Translations under genes and position numbers: made by a program
Shown: in pieces, positions 26,725 to 35,609 of the stretch
How the letters are laid out: each line of letters opens with the position of its first letter
How positions within the stretch are numbered: position 1 is the first letter of the stretch
The notes under the pieces: model-generated
Databases searched by the model: none
Seen by the model: the letters and a program-made list of their open reading frames with translations, nothing else
What the model was told of the DNA's origin: nothing
Assembly (NCBI GenBank): GCA_031459935.1
Contig: JAVKHN010000006.1
Coordinates: 1 to 64,000, forward strand
Length of the DNA stretch: 64,000 nucleotides
Origin: Sysuimicrobium calidum
Lineage (GTDB): Bacteria > Sysuimicrobiota > Sysuimicrobiia > Sysuimicrobiales > Sysuimicrobiaceae
Direction of reading: 5' to 3'

Positions 26725-28074
26725 ATGAAGCCGCCAGGGATCTGGGTGCGCCTTCGGCATCGGGTGCGCCAGTTCGCGAAGTGGCTGGTTCCGGGGATCC
26801 GGGTCAAGCGCTTCCTGGCCCTGGTGCTGCTGGGAGTCCTGTTGGTGACCGCGGGCTCTCTGCTCCTCCTCCTGGGGTATCTCCACCTCCGGGGGGATAC
26901 CCTGGAGCGGATCGTCGCTCTCCCGGGCGGGGCAACCCTGGGCTTGGGTGCGCTCCTGGTGGTCCTGGGCCTCTACGGCATCTTCCTCGGCGTACGGGCC
27001 ACCATCCGGTCCGTGGCCGGCATCTTCCTGCCGCGGGGGGACCACCGGCTCGTGGAGCTGCTGGTCCAGCGCCGGGCTCTTCCCCGTGGGCCTCGCATCG
27101 TGGCCATCGGGGGGGGGACCGGGCTCTCGACCCTCTTGCGGGGCCTCAAGGCATACGCCACCCACCTCACCGCGGTGGTTACGGTGACCGACGACGGGGG
27201 GAGCTCCGGACGCCTCCGGCGGGAGCTGGGAATCCTTCCCCCCGGAGACATCAACGACTGCCTGGTGGCCCTGGCAGAGGTGGAACCCGTGATGACCCGG
27301 CTGTTCCAGCACCGCTTCGACCGGGGAGATCTGGCGGGTCACTCCTTTGGCAATCTCTTCCTGGCCAGCATGGTGGGGGTCGGGGGGGATCTGGTTTCCG
27401 CAGTACGGCTCGCCAGCCGCGTGCTTGCCATCCGGGGGCAGGTTCTCCCGGCCACCGCGGACCAGGCGGTGCTGGGGGCGGAGTTCGCGGACGGGACCGT
27501 GGTGGAGGGAGAATCCGCCATCCCGCAGGTCCGCAAGGCCATCCGGCGGGTCTACCTGAATCCCCCGAACGTGCGTCCGGTCCCGGAGGTGCTGGAGGCT
27601 TTGGCCGAGGCGGACCTCATCCTGTTGGGCCCCGGCAGCCTGTTCACCTCCGTGCTCCCCAACCTCCTGGTTCCAGGCATCGCGGAGGCCCTCCGGAAGG
27701 TGTCCGCACCCGTGGTGTACATCGTGAACGTCATGACCCAACCCGGGGAGACGGACGGCTTCCGGGCCTCCGATCACGTGCGGATGGTGGTGGAGCACCT
27801 CGGGCCCGGGGTGGTGGATGTGGCTCTGGTCAACACCCAGATGCCCCGCAACCGGGCCCTTCTGGAGCGCTACCGGGAACAGGGTGCCTTCCCTGTGGAG
27901 CCGGACCTGGAGCGGATTCGTCAGCTGGGCGTGGAGGTGGTGGGGCGCCCCCTCATGAGCGAACTGGACCTCTTGCGCCATGACCCGGCCCGCCTGGCCC
28001 AGGCGGTTCTGGAGATCCTCGAACGCCTCCTGCACCGCCGGCGCCCGCTGCGGGTGAGCGTGATCAATCCGTAG
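26725..28074 (+). CDS. yvcK: YvcK/CofD-like gluconeogenesis factor with N-terminal membrane anchor
   Basis: Morphogenesis/carbon-control factor (449 aa). Residues 1-100 contain two hydrophobic helices (FLALVLLGVLLVTAGSLLLLL and LGLGALLVVLGLYGIFLG), then the YvcK core starts at IVAIGGGTGLSTLLRGLK with VTDDGGSSGRLRRELG and GDINDCLVALAEVEP. In Bacillus YvcK is needed for growth on gluconeogenic carbon and binds UDP-sugars. The usual third gene of this cluster, whiA, does not follow; the complex I promoter begins within 20 bases of the stop. Confidence 0.93.
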   Translation: MKPPGIWVRLRHRVRQFAKWLVPGIRVKRFLALVLLGVLLVTAGSLLLLLGYLHLRGDTLERIVALPGGATLGLGALLVVLGLYGIFLGVRATIRSVAGIFLPRGDHRLVELLVQRRALPRGPRIVAIGGGTGLSTLLRGLKAYATHLTAVVTVTDDGGSSGRLRRELGILPPGDINDCLVALAEVEPVMTRLFQHRFDRGDLAGHSFGNLFLASMVGVGGDLVSAVRLASRVLAIRGQVLPATADQAVLGAEFADGTVVEGESAIPQVRKAIRRVYLNPPNVRPVPEVLEALAEADLILLGPGSLFTSVLPNLLVPGIAEALRKVSAPVVYIVNVMTQPGETDGFRASDHVRMVVEHLGPGVVDVALVNTQMPRNRALLERYREQGAFPVEPDLERIRQLGVEVVGRPLMSELDLLRHDPARLAQAVLEILERLLHRRRPLRVSVINP

Positions 28075-28090
28075 CCGGGTTTTTGTTTGC

Positions 28091-28120
28091 TTGACATGGG
28101 GAGAAAGGAAACCCTATGAT
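28091..28120 (+). promoter_or_regulatory. sigma-70 promoter of the complex I genes
   Basis: TTGACA at 28091-28096 is a perfect -35, and TATGAT at 28115-28120 is a close -10, 18 bases apart. Transcription would start near 28127, leaving about 150 bases of leader before nuoA. No riboswitch or leader peptide was recognised in that stretch. Confidence 0.75.
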
Positions 28121-28279
28121 GCGCCTGGACCGTCAGGACCGGATTGCCCACCGGACGATGGTTCCGGCATTCGTTGCCGCGGTGTGACGGGTTCCATTCG
28201 GGGCGGGAAACCGACGGTACGGAGGCCATGGCGGGTCAGACCTTCTGGCCCCCGGACGGAGTAACGCGAGGTGAGGGAA

Positions 28280-28636
28280 GTGCCGTTAGACTGGGCATAT
28301 GTGGCGGCCTTTGCGCTTCTGGGTAGCCTTCTGGCGGCACTGCCTTTTGTCGTGGTATGGTTGCTCGCCCCCCGCAGTCAGTACCCTCAGAAGCGGTTGA
28401 CCTACGAATCGGGTGTGATCCCCTTCGGCAGCGCGTGGGCCCAGTTCCATGTGCGCTACTACCTCTACGGCCTGGTGTTTCTCCTCTTCGACATCGAGGT
28501 GATCTTCATCTATCCGTGGACCGTGGTCCTCCGGCAGCTGGGGCCGCTGGCCTTCGTGGAGATGCTGATCTTCATCGTCGTCCTCGCGGTGGGGCTCATG
28601 TATGCATGGCGGAAGGGGGCCCTGGAGTGGGCGTGA
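28280..28636 (+). CDS. nuoA: NADH-quinone oxidoreductase subunit A
   Basis: Three-helix membrane subunit of complex I (118 aa). Landmarks are LTYESGVIPFGSAWAQFHVRYYLYG and LLFDIEVIFIYPW, which match NuoA closely, including the conserved acidic residues. The GTG at 28280 is chosen because GAGGTGA sits 5 bases before it; an in-frame GTG at 28271 would add three residues but lacks a good site. nuoH follows with a one-base overlap, where most operons have nuoB, nuoC and nuoD. Confidence 0.93.
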   Translation: MPLDWAYVAAFALLGSLLAALPFVVVWLLAPRSQYPQKRLTYESGVIPFGSAWAQFHVRYYLYGLVFLLFDIEVIFIYPWTVVLRQLGPLAFVEMLIFIVVLAVGLMYAWRKGALEWA

Positions 28637-29619
28637 TGGCTGAGGTGATCCGGATCGTCCTCTCCGTGGTGATCGTCTTCACCTTCGTCGCCGTGGGCGT
28701 GGCGCTCTTCCTGGTCCTCATGGAGCGGAAGGTGAGCGCGTGGGTTCAGGCTCGCATCGGACCCCGCCACGTGGGACCGTACGGGGCCCTGCAGACCGTG
28801 GCAGACCTTCTGAAGCTGCTCCAAAAGGAGCACATCCTGCCTGCGGGAGCGGATCGCCTGATGTTCGCCGCCGCCCCCGTGGTGGTGGCAGTAGCAGCCC
28901 TCCTGAGCTATGTGGTGCTCCCCTGGGGCCCGGGCGTCATCGTGCGGGACCTGGGGGTGGGGGTGCTGTACTTCACCTCGGTCCTCTCCCTCGAAGTGGT
29001 GGGAATCCTCACCGCGGGGTGGGCCTCCAACAACAAGTACGCCCTGCTCGGAGGGTTGCGGTCCGCCGCCCAGATGGTTTCCTACGAGCTTCCCCTGGGT
29101 TTTTCCATCCTCACGGTGGCCACCATCACAGGCACCCTCTCCACGGTACGCATGGTGGAAGCTCAGCCCTATCCCTGGTACACTTACCCTTCTGTCATCG
29201 TGGCGGGCCTCGTGTTCCTGGTGGCCGCCACCGCGGAAAGCAACCGCATCCCCTTCGACCTGCCGGAGGCGGAGTCGGAGCTGGTAGCCGGATACTTCTC
29301 CGAGTACTCCCCCCTCAGGTTTGCCCTGTTTCAGCTGGGAGAATACGGGTCCCTGTTCGCCACCTCGGCCCTCTTCGTGACCCTGTTCCTGGGAGGCTGG
29401 CGGGGTCCGTTTGAACTCCCGCTCGTGGGTCCCGTGGTGGACGGGATCTTCTGGTTTCTGCTGAAGACCTATGCGGTGGTGTTCTTCTTCATGTGGGTGC
29501 GATGGACGTATCCTCGCTTCCGGATCGATCAGCTGCTGAACGTCTCCTGGAAGCTCCTGTTGCCCGTGAGTCTTGCAAATCTTCTCCTGGCGGGATTGCT
29601 GATAGCGGGGAGCGGGTGA
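28636..29619 (+). CDS. nuoH: NADH-quinone oxidoreductase subunit H
   Basis: Membrane subunit at the base of the peripheral arm, forming part of the quinone cavity (327 aa). LVLMERKVSAWVQARIGPRHVGPYGALQ and DLLKLLQKE are the most conserved NuoH stretches. GWASNNKYALLGGLRSAAQMVSYELPLG and ESNRIPFDLPEAESELVAGYFSEYS, with the conserved acidic loop, follow. Start ATG at 28636 overlaps nuoA. nuoI, the usual next gene, is absent. Confidence 0.95.
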   Translation: MAEVIRIVLSVVIVFTFVAVGVALFLVLMERKVSAWVQARIGPRHVGPYGALQTVADLLKLLQKEHILPAGADRLMFAAAPVVVAVAALLSYVVLPWGPGVIVRDLGVGVLYFTSVLSLEVVGILTAGWASNNKYALLGGLRSAAQMVSYELPLGFSILTVATITGTLSTVRMVEAQPYPWYTYPSVIVAGLVFLVAATAESNRIPFDLPEAESELVAGYFSEYSPLRFALFQLGEYGSLFATSALFVTLFLGGWRGPFELPLVGPVVDGIFWFLLKTYAVVFFFMWVRWTYPRFRIDQLLNVSWKLLLPVSLANLLLAGLLIAGSG

Positions 29620-29621
29620 GG

Positions 29622-30113
29622 ATGGCGGAAGCCGTGGCCTTCTACGGACTGACCGCGGTGGCCCTGGGCGCCTCCCTGATGGTGGTGCTGTCCCGGAACA
29701 TGGTGCACGCCGCGGTTTCCTTGATCCCCGTGCTCCTGGCGATCGCGGGCTACTACGTGTTGCTGGGCGCAGAGTTCCTGGCCGCCATCCAGATCCTCAT
29801 CTACGCGGGCGCCATCACCGTGCTCATCCTGTTTGTGATCCTGCTCACGGAGGGCGCCACGGGCTTGCGGGTTCGCCCCCGGAACGAGCAGGTGCCCCTG
29901 GGGGCCATCACCTGCCTTGTCCTGGCGGCGCTGCTCATCGCGGTGCTTACCCGAACCCCCTGGCCCCAGACCCGGAGTTCCCTTCCCGAATACAATCCGG
30001 GGGCCGTGGGCGAGAGCTTTCTCACCGCGTATGTGCTGCCCTTTGAGGCGATGTCCTTGCTGATCGTGGCGTGTCTGGTGGGGGCCATCGTCGTAGCGCG
30101 CAGGGAGGAATGA
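29622..30113 (+). CDS. nuoJ: NADH-quinone oxidoreductase subunit J
   Basis: Membrane subunit of complex I (163 aa) with five hydrophobic segments. SLIPVLLAIAGYYVLLGAEFLAAIQILIYAGAITVL is the family signature, including the conserved tyrosine and glutamate positions of the third helix. The ATG at 29622 was chosen; a GTG at 29616 that overlaps the nuoH stop is the alternative. It overlaps nuoK as ATGA. Confidence 0.92.
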   Translation: MAEAVAFYGLTAVALGASLMVVLSRNMVHAAVSLIPVLLAIAGYYVLLGAEFLAAIQILIYAGAITVLILFVILLTEGATGLRVRPRNEQVPLGAITCLVLAALLIAVLTRTPWPQTRSSLPEYNPGAVGESFLTAYVLPFEAMSLLIVACLVGAIVVARREE

Positions 30114-30418
30114 TCGGACTCGAACACTATCTCGTCTCCAGCGCCCTCCTGTTCGCCGCGGGCCTGTTTGCGGTACTGACGCGGCGCAACGCGGTGGCGA
30201 TCCTTATGGGAATCGAACTCATGCTGAACGCGGCCAACATCAACTTCGTGGCCTTCACCAAGTTCGTCTCCCCGGAGCTTGTGCGGGGGCACATCGCGGC
30301 CCTCATCGTCATTGCCCTGGCCGCGTGCGAAGCGGCAGTGGGACTGGCGCTGGTGATCAGCGCCTACCGGCACCTGGAGACCGTGCAGGTGGATGAGATC
30401 AACCTCATGAAGTGGTAG
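30110..30418 (+). CDS. nuoK: NADH-quinone oxidoreductase subunit K
   Basis: Three-helix proton-pathway subunit (102 aa). GLEHYLVSSALLFAAGLFAVLTRRNAV, ILMGIELMLNAANINFVAF with its essential glutamate, and IALAACEAAVGLALVI with the second glutamate are all present. The ATG follows GGGAGGA. Confidence 0.95.
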   Translation: MIGLEHYLVSSALLFAAGLFAVLTRRNAVAILMGIELMLNAANINFVAFTKFVSPELVRGHIAALIVIALAACEAAVGLALVISAYRHLETVQVDEINLMKW

Positions 30419-30425
30419 GAGGACC

Positions 30426-32507
30426 ATGGGAGCCTGGGCCTGGCTCATCCCGCTCTTCCCCCTCGCCGCGTACGGAATCCTCATCGCCTGCGGGCGAAAG
30501 CTCGGAGACCGGTCTCCCCTGGTGGCGGTGGGGGCCATGGTTCTGGCGACCCTGATGGCCCTGGCCGTGTTCCTAGAGCAGCTCGGTGGAGCGGAGCCGT
30601 ACGTGTGGCGGGCCGTGTGGGCGGTGGGGGGCGACCGGGTGATCACCGCGGGGTACACCGTGGATCGTCTGTCCGCCACCATGGCCCTGATGGTCACGGT
30701 GGTGGGCACCCTCATCTTCCTGTACTCCATTGGGTACATGCAGGGGGACCCTTATTACAGCCGGTTCTTCGCCTTCCTCAGTCTCTTCTGCGCGGGAATG
30801 CTCACCACGGTCCTCGCCAACAGCTTCCTGGTGCTCCTCCTAGGCTGGGAGATCATCGGGCTGTGCTCGTACCTCCTCATCGGCTTCTACTTCCGGCGGC
30901 GGTCCGCCAACATGGCGCAGATGAAGGCTTTCCTCACCACCCGGGTGGGGGACACCCTCATGCTGGTGGGGATCCTGCTGCTCTTCGCCCAGTTCGGCAC
31001 CGTGGACTATCAGGAGATCTTTGAGGCCCTGGTCCACGGCAAGGCCTGGTCCCCCGCTGCGGTCACCCTCTTCGGCCTGCCCGTGCCCCTGGCGGTCCTG
31101 GGGGCTCTGTTGGTCTTCGGAGGACCTGTGGGAAAGAGCGGCCAGGTCCCTCTGCACGTGTGGCTGCCGGACGCCATGGAGGGGCCCACTCCAGTCTCCG
31201 CCCTCATCCACGCGGCCACCATGGTGGCCGCGGGTGTGTACCTAGTGGCCCGCACCTATCCCCTTTTCTTCTACACCCCGGATCACGTGGCTCTGGAGGC
31301 GGTGGCGTGGGTAGGAGCGGTCACGGCACTGCTGGCCGCCTTCATGGCGGTGGCCCAGGATGACATCAAACGCATCCTTGCGTACTCCACCATCAGCCAG
31401 CTGGGATTCATGATGGCAGGCCTGGGGGTCCTGGGGTACACCGCGGGCTTCTTCCACCTCCTCACCCACGCCTTCTTCAAGGCGCTGCTGTTCCTAGGAG
31501 CAGGAAGCGTGATTCACGCCGTGCACACGAACAACATCAAGGAGATGGGCGGGCTATGGAGGAAGATGCCCATCACCTTCGGGACCTTCCTCATCGGGTA
31601 CCTGGCGCTCGCTGGAATCTTTCCGTTCGCGGGCTTCTGGAGCAAGGACGAGATCCTGCTGGAAGCGTATCACCGCAACGCCGCGGTGTACTGGGTGCTC
31701 ACCGCGGCTTCCTTCCTCACCGCCTTCTACATGACGCGGCTGGTGGCCCATGCCTTCTTCGGTTCCTTCCGGGGCCCCGCACACCCGGAGCCGGACCCCT
31801 GGCTTGAGGAGGACTATGCCCGGGCCGGAGTGCGGAATCCCCACCACGGATCCCATGGGCACGGCTCACATGCCCCCGTTCCGCACGAGAGCCCGCCCGT
31901 GATGACCGTGCCCCTCGTGGTGCTCGCGGTCTTCTCCACGGGGGTGGGGTTCCTGGGAGCTCCCGGCACGGGACCGGAGGGCGGGTCCTGGTTCCATCAC
32001 TTCATCGAGTTCGAAGGGTTCCGGGAGGTGGGCATCCATGCGCCCGGTTTCTCCTGGCCCGTAGCGCTGCGGGGACTAGGGGTGGCCCTGGCGGGCATCC
32101 TCGTGGCCTGGAGGATGTACGGGGGACGGAAGAGGTACAGCGAGCAGGTGCGGAGCTGGATGCCGTGGCTGGTCACCTTCCTGCGGAACCGGATGTACTT
32201 CGACGCGTTCTATGGCTGGCTGTTCGTGCGGGGAGGACTGGCCTTGGCTCGACTGCTGCGTGCCTTCGATACCTACGTGGTAGACGGGTTGGTGAACGCG
32301 GTGGGTTACTTCACGGTGCTGATCGCTCGGATCGACCGGATCATTGATACGTACGTGGTGGATGGCCTCGTGAACCTGGTGGGTATCCTCACACGGTGGT
32401 TGGGCTGGATCCTGCGTTACGTCCAGACGGGTCGGGCCTACAACTACATCCTCATCGCCACCTTGGGAGTGGTGCTCATCGTGGTGTGGACCCTGTGGAG
32501 GTTGTGA
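30426..32507 (+). CDS. nuoL: NADH-quinone oxidoreductase subunit L
   Basis: Distal antiporter-like proton-pumping subunit (693 aa). The core is FLVLLLGWEIIGLCSYLLIGFY, LPDAMEGPTPVSALIHAATMVAAGVYL with the key lysine/histidine region, AVAQDDIKRILAYSTISQLGFM, and the long lateral helix with transmembrane anchor at the C-terminus. Two oddities are visible: a histidine-rich loop near residue 475 (HHGSHGHGSHAPVPHE), and a C-terminal repeat in which DTYVVDGLVN occurs twice about 25 residues apart. ATG at 30426 follows GGAGGACC. Confidence 0.94.
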   Translation: MGAWAWLIPLFPLAAYGILIACGRKLGDRSPLVAVGAMVLATLMALAVFLEQLGGAEPYVWRAVWAVGGDRVITAGYTVDRLSATMALMVTVVGTLIFLYSIGYMQGDPYYSRFFAFLSLFCAGMLTTVLANSFLVLLLGWEIIGLCSYLLIGFYFRRRSANMAQMKAFLTTRVGDTLMLVGILLLFAQFGTVDYQEIFEALVHGKAWSPAAVTLFGLPVPLAVLGALLVFGGPVGKSGQVPLHVWLPDAMEGPTPVSALIHAATMVAAGVYLVARTYPLFFYTPDHVALEAVAWVGAVTALLAAFMAVAQDDIKRILAYSTISQLGFMMAGLGVLGYTAGFFHLLTHAFFKALLFLGAGSVIHAVHTNNIKEMGGLWRKMPITFGTFLIGYLALAGIFPFAGFWSKDEILLEAYHRNAAVYWVLTAASFLTAFYMTRLVAHAFFGSFRGPAHPEPDPWLEEDYARAGVRNPHHGSHGHGSHAPVPHESPPVMTVPLVVLAVFSTGVGFLGAPGTGPEGGSWFHHFIEFEGFREVGIHAPGFSWPVALRGLGVALAGILVAWRMYGGRKRYSEQVRSWMPWLVTFLRNRMYFDAFYGWLFVRGGLALARLLRAFDTYVVDGLVNAVGYFTVLIARIDRIIDTYVVDGLVNLVGILTRWLGWILRYVQTGRAYNYILIATLGVVLIVVWTLWRL

Positions 32508-32509
32508 CC

Positions 32510-34027
32510 ATGCCGGTTCTCACCGTGACCCTGTTCCTGCCGCTCCTGGGCACCCTCGTGGTGTTGCTCCTGCCCCCGCACGACCCGCACCGCATCCGGA
32601 GGGTGACGCTCGTGTTCGCGGGGCTCACCTTCCTGAGCTCTGTAGGGATCCTGTCGTATTTTGACTTCGGGCGCCGGGAGATCCAGCTCATCGAGCAGGC
32701 GGCCTGGATCCCTGCCATCGGTGTCCAGTACAAGGTGGGGGTGGACAGCATGAGCCTTGCCCTGGCCATCCTCACCACCCTCCTCACCCTCCTCTCCGTG
32801 ATCTACTCCCTCCGGGTGGAGGAGCGGGTGAAGGAGTATAACCTGCTGTTCCTGCTGTTGGAAACGGGCATGTTGGGCGTGTTCTTCGCCCTGGATTTCT
32901 TCCTGTTCTACGTGTTCTGGGAGCTCACCCTGGTACCCATGTACTTCCTCATCGGGATCTGGGGGGGGCCCCGCCGGGAGTATGCGGCCATCAAGTTCTT
33001 CCTGTACACCCTGGTGGGCTCCCTCGCCATGCTGCTGGCCATCCTGCTCCTGTATTTCCACCTGCCCCCCGGGGAGCGGACTTTTGACGTGCTGCGGATC
33101 CTGGAGGTCCGGCCGCTTTCAGGAACCGGCCTGTTGACGCAGCTGGCCTTCTGGGGCTTCTTTCTGTCCTTCGCCATCAAGGTGCCCATGTGGCCCTTCC
33201 ACACCTGGTTGCCGGACGCCCACGTGGAAGCCCCCACCGCGGGATCCGTCATCCTGGCTGCCATCCTGCTGAAGCTGGGGACCTACGGGTTCGTACGCTT
33301 CAGCCTCCCCCTCTTCCCGGAGGTTTTCCAGCAGCACGCTTCCCTCATCGCAGTCCTGGCCATCGTCGGGATCATCTACGGAGCCCTGGTGGCCATGGCA
33401 CAGCAGGATCTCAAGAAACTGGTGGCCTACTCCTCCGTGAACCATATGGGATATGTGATGCTGGCCGTGGCCGCCGCGGCTGCGGCGCGAGGAAAGCCGG
33501 AGCTCGTGGGCCCCGCGGCCACGGCCCTAAACGGCGCGGTGCTGGAGATGCTGGCTCATGGGGTCATCACGGGGGCCCTGTTCCTCATCGTCGGTGTCAT
33601 CTACGACTACCGGACCCACACCCGCGGGGTGGAGGACTTCGGCGGGCTGTGGGCAGTGCTCCCCAAATACGGGGCTGTGACCATCACCGCCATGTTCGCC
33701 TCCTTGGGACTTCCGGGGCTCATGGGGTTCGTGGCGGAGTTTTTGATCTTCGTGGGTTCCTTCGCCATCCTGCCCGTACACACCGCAATCGCAGCCATCG
33801 GTATCATCGTCACCGCCGCCTTCTTCCTGTGGACGATCCAGCGCATCTTCCTGGGTCCCACGAACCCTCGGTGGATCAACCTGCCGGACCTGGACCGCAG
33901 AGAAGCTTGGTCCCTGGTACCTCTGGTGATCCTCATGATCGTGTTCGGGGTGTACCCGCGGCCACTCGTGGAGTTCATCAACCTCAGCACCACGCAGGTG
34001 ATGCAGCTGGTGGGGTTGGTGCGATGA
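32510..34027 (+). CDS. nuoM: NADH-quinone oxidoreductase subunit M
   Basis: Antiporter-like proton-pumping subunit (505 aa). FFLFYVFWELTLVPMYFLIGIWGG with the conserved glutamate, KVPMWPFHTWLPDAHVEAPTAGSVILAAILLKLG, and MAQQDLKKLVAYSSVNHMGYV are the family motifs with the essential lysines. It starts 2 bases after nuoL and overlaps nuoN as ATGA. Confidence 0.95.
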   Translation: MPVLTVTLFLPLLGTLVVLLLPPHDPHRIRRVTLVFAGLTFLSSVGILSYFDFGRREIQLIEQAAWIPAIGVQYKVGVDSMSLALAILTTLLTLLSVIYSLRVEERVKEYNLLFLLLETGMLGVFFALDFFLFYVFWELTLVPMYFLIGIWGGPRREYAAIKFFLYTLVGSLAMLLAILLLYFHLPPGERTFDVLRILEVRPLSGTGLLTQLAFWGFFLSFAIKVPMWPFHTWLPDAHVEAPTAGSVILAAILLKLGTYGFVRFSLPLFPEVFQQHASLIAVLAIVGIIYGALVAMAQQDLKKLVAYSSVNHMGYVMLAVAAAAAARGKPELVGPAATALNGAVLEMLAHGVITGALFLIVGVIYDYRTHTRGVEDFGGLWAVLPKYGAVTITAMFASLGLPGLMGFVAEFLIFVGSFAILPVHTAIAAIGIIVTAAFFLWTIQRIFLGPTNPRWINLPDLDRREAWSLVPLVILMIVFGVYPRPLVEFINLSTTQVMQLVGLVR

Positions 34028-35478
34028 ACGTGGCGGATCTGTACTGGCTACTGCCCGAGATCCTCGTCGGGGGCCTCGCCCTCTTGCTGCTGGTGGTGGA
34101 TCTCCTCCTTCCGCAGGAGCGCAAGTCCGTAGTGGGCGGACTCGGGATCCTGGGGCTGGGAGGGGCCGGTGTGAGCACGGCCCTTCTGCTGCGGGACCTA
34201 GGGAGCCTTGGCGGGGCCGGAGTCCGGATCCTTTCGGACACGTATACGGTGGATCACTTCGGGGTCTACTTCAAGCTGGTGGCGGTGCTGGCCACGGCCC
34301 TGGTGATCCTGGTGGGGATGGACTTCTTCCCCCGCTATACGGCGTATGCGGGCGAGGCGTATGTGATGCTGGTCTTCACCTGCCTGGGCCTCATGCTCAT
34401 GGCCTCCAGCAGCGAACTGGTCACCCTGCTGCTGAGCATCGAGTTCGTCTCCCTCACCAGCTACCTCCTGGCGGGCTATCTCAAGGGCAGTCCGAAGAGC
34501 AACGAAGCAGGGGTGAAGTACTTCCTGTACGGTGCGGCCACCACGGGCGTCATGGCTTACGGCTTCTCCCTGCTGTACGGGGCCACGGGCTCCACAAGCC
34601 TTTACGACATCGCGGGCAGGCTGGGACAGATGGGCCCTGTGGGCACCCTGGGCGTGGGGATGGCTCTGGCGGGGTTCGGATTCAAGATCTCCATGGTCCC
34701 CTTCCATCAGTGGACACCGGACGTGTACGAAGGAGCTCCCACCCCCATCAGCGCGTACCTCTCCGTGGGCCCCAAGGCCGCGGGGTTCGCCGCACTGCTC
34801 CGCACCCTGCTGGTGGCGGTGCCGCCTGAGAGCATAGACTGGAGGCTGCTGATCGCGGTGCTGAGTGCCCTGAGCATGACCGTGGGCAATCTCCTCGCCC
34901 TGCCGCAGCGAAACATCAAGCGGATGCTGGCGTACTCCAGCATCTCCCACGCAGGGTTCATGCTCATGGCGGTGGCGGCCGCGCCATCCGCTTGGGCGCG
35001 GCCGGCCCTGCTTGTGTACGTGGGTGCCTACCTCTTCACGAACCTGGGAGCCTTCTTCGCGGCCATGGTGGCCTCCTGGAGTGTGGGCTCGGATGAGATT
35101 CCGGACTTCGCGGGGCTCAGCCAGCGGGCGCCAGGGGTGGCTCTGGCCATGGCCCTCTTCATGCTCTCCCTCACGGGTATCCCCCCGACGGCTGGATTTT
35201 TCGGCAAGTACTACCTCTTCTCCGCAGCCGTGGACGCGGGTCTGCTGTGGCTCGCGGGGGTAGGCGTCCTCAACAGCGTGGTCTCCCTGTACTATTACGT
35301 GGGCGTTATCCGGGCCCTGTACCTGATGCCCTCTGCCCGGGAGGTCTCCGTGCCGGTCCCCGCGGGCACAGGCTGGGCCCTGGCCCTCACGGCGCTAGGG
35401 ACCCTGGCGCTCGGGGTGGTCCCTCAGCCGTTCGTCACCCTCGTCCAGTCCGCTCAGCGTTTGCTGGCGGGATTCTAA
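34024..35478 (+). CDS. nuoN: NADH-quinone oxidoreductase subunit N
   Basis: Third antiporter-like subunit (484 aa). SIEFVSLTSYLLAGY with the conserved glutamate, KISMVPFHQWTPDVYEGAPTPISAYLSVGPKAAGF, and LPQRNIKRMLAYSSISHAGFMLM match NuoN. It ends the membrane-arm cluster. The ATPase operon begins 131 bases later. Confidence 0.95.
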   Translation: MNVADLYWLLPEILVGGLALLLLVVDLLLPQERKSVVGGLGILGLGGAGVSTALLLRDLGSLGGAGVRILSDTYTVDHFGVYFKLVAVLATALVILVGMDFFPRYTAYAGEAYVMLVFTCLGLMLMASSSELVTLLLSIEFVSLTSYLLAGYLKGSPKSNEAGVKYFLYGAATTGVMAYGFSLLYGATGSTSLYDIAGRLGQMGPVGTLGVGMALAGFGFKISMVPFHQWTPDVYEGAPTPISAYLSVGPKAAGFAALLRTLLVAVPPESIDWRLLIAVLSALSMTVGNLLALPQRNIKRMLAYSSISHAGFMLMAVAAAPSAWARPALLVYVGAYLFTNLGAFFAAMVASWSVGSDEIPDFAGLSQRAPGVALAMALFMLSLTGIPPTAGFFGKYYLFSAAVDAGLLWLAGVGVLNSVVSLYYYVGVIRALYLMPSAREVSVPVPAGTGWALALTALGTLALGVVPQPFVTLVQSAQRLLAGF

Positions 35479-35517
35479 TCTCAGAAGGGAATTCTTGCAT
35501 GCGGCAGGCGCAGGGTG

Positions 35518-35526
35518 TGCTAGCAT
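35518..35526 (+). promoter_or_regulatory. extended -10 element before the ATPase operon
   Basis: TGC followed by TAGCAT lies 84 bases upstream of the first ATPase gene. TTGCAT at 35495-35500 is 20 bases away, which is long for a -35, so recognition may depend on the extended -10. Confidence 0.35.
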
Positions 35527-35609
35527 GAGGGAGGCGAAGCGGTGGTCCACGTCCCTGGTGGGGGCGCGGGCCCCGCTTCTCGTCTAAAAGCTCGGGTTCG
35601 GGGTTGAAG

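Noticed and set aside
25849..28035. Very long open frame on the minus strand opposite rapZ and yvcK
   Set aside because: It has no recognisable domain, is low in complexity and lies opposite two clear genes. Long antisense frames are common in G+C-rich codons.
28121..28279. Leader before nuoA as a riboswitch
   Set aside because: No conserved riboswitch core was recognised; only ordinary G+C-rich stems can be drawn.
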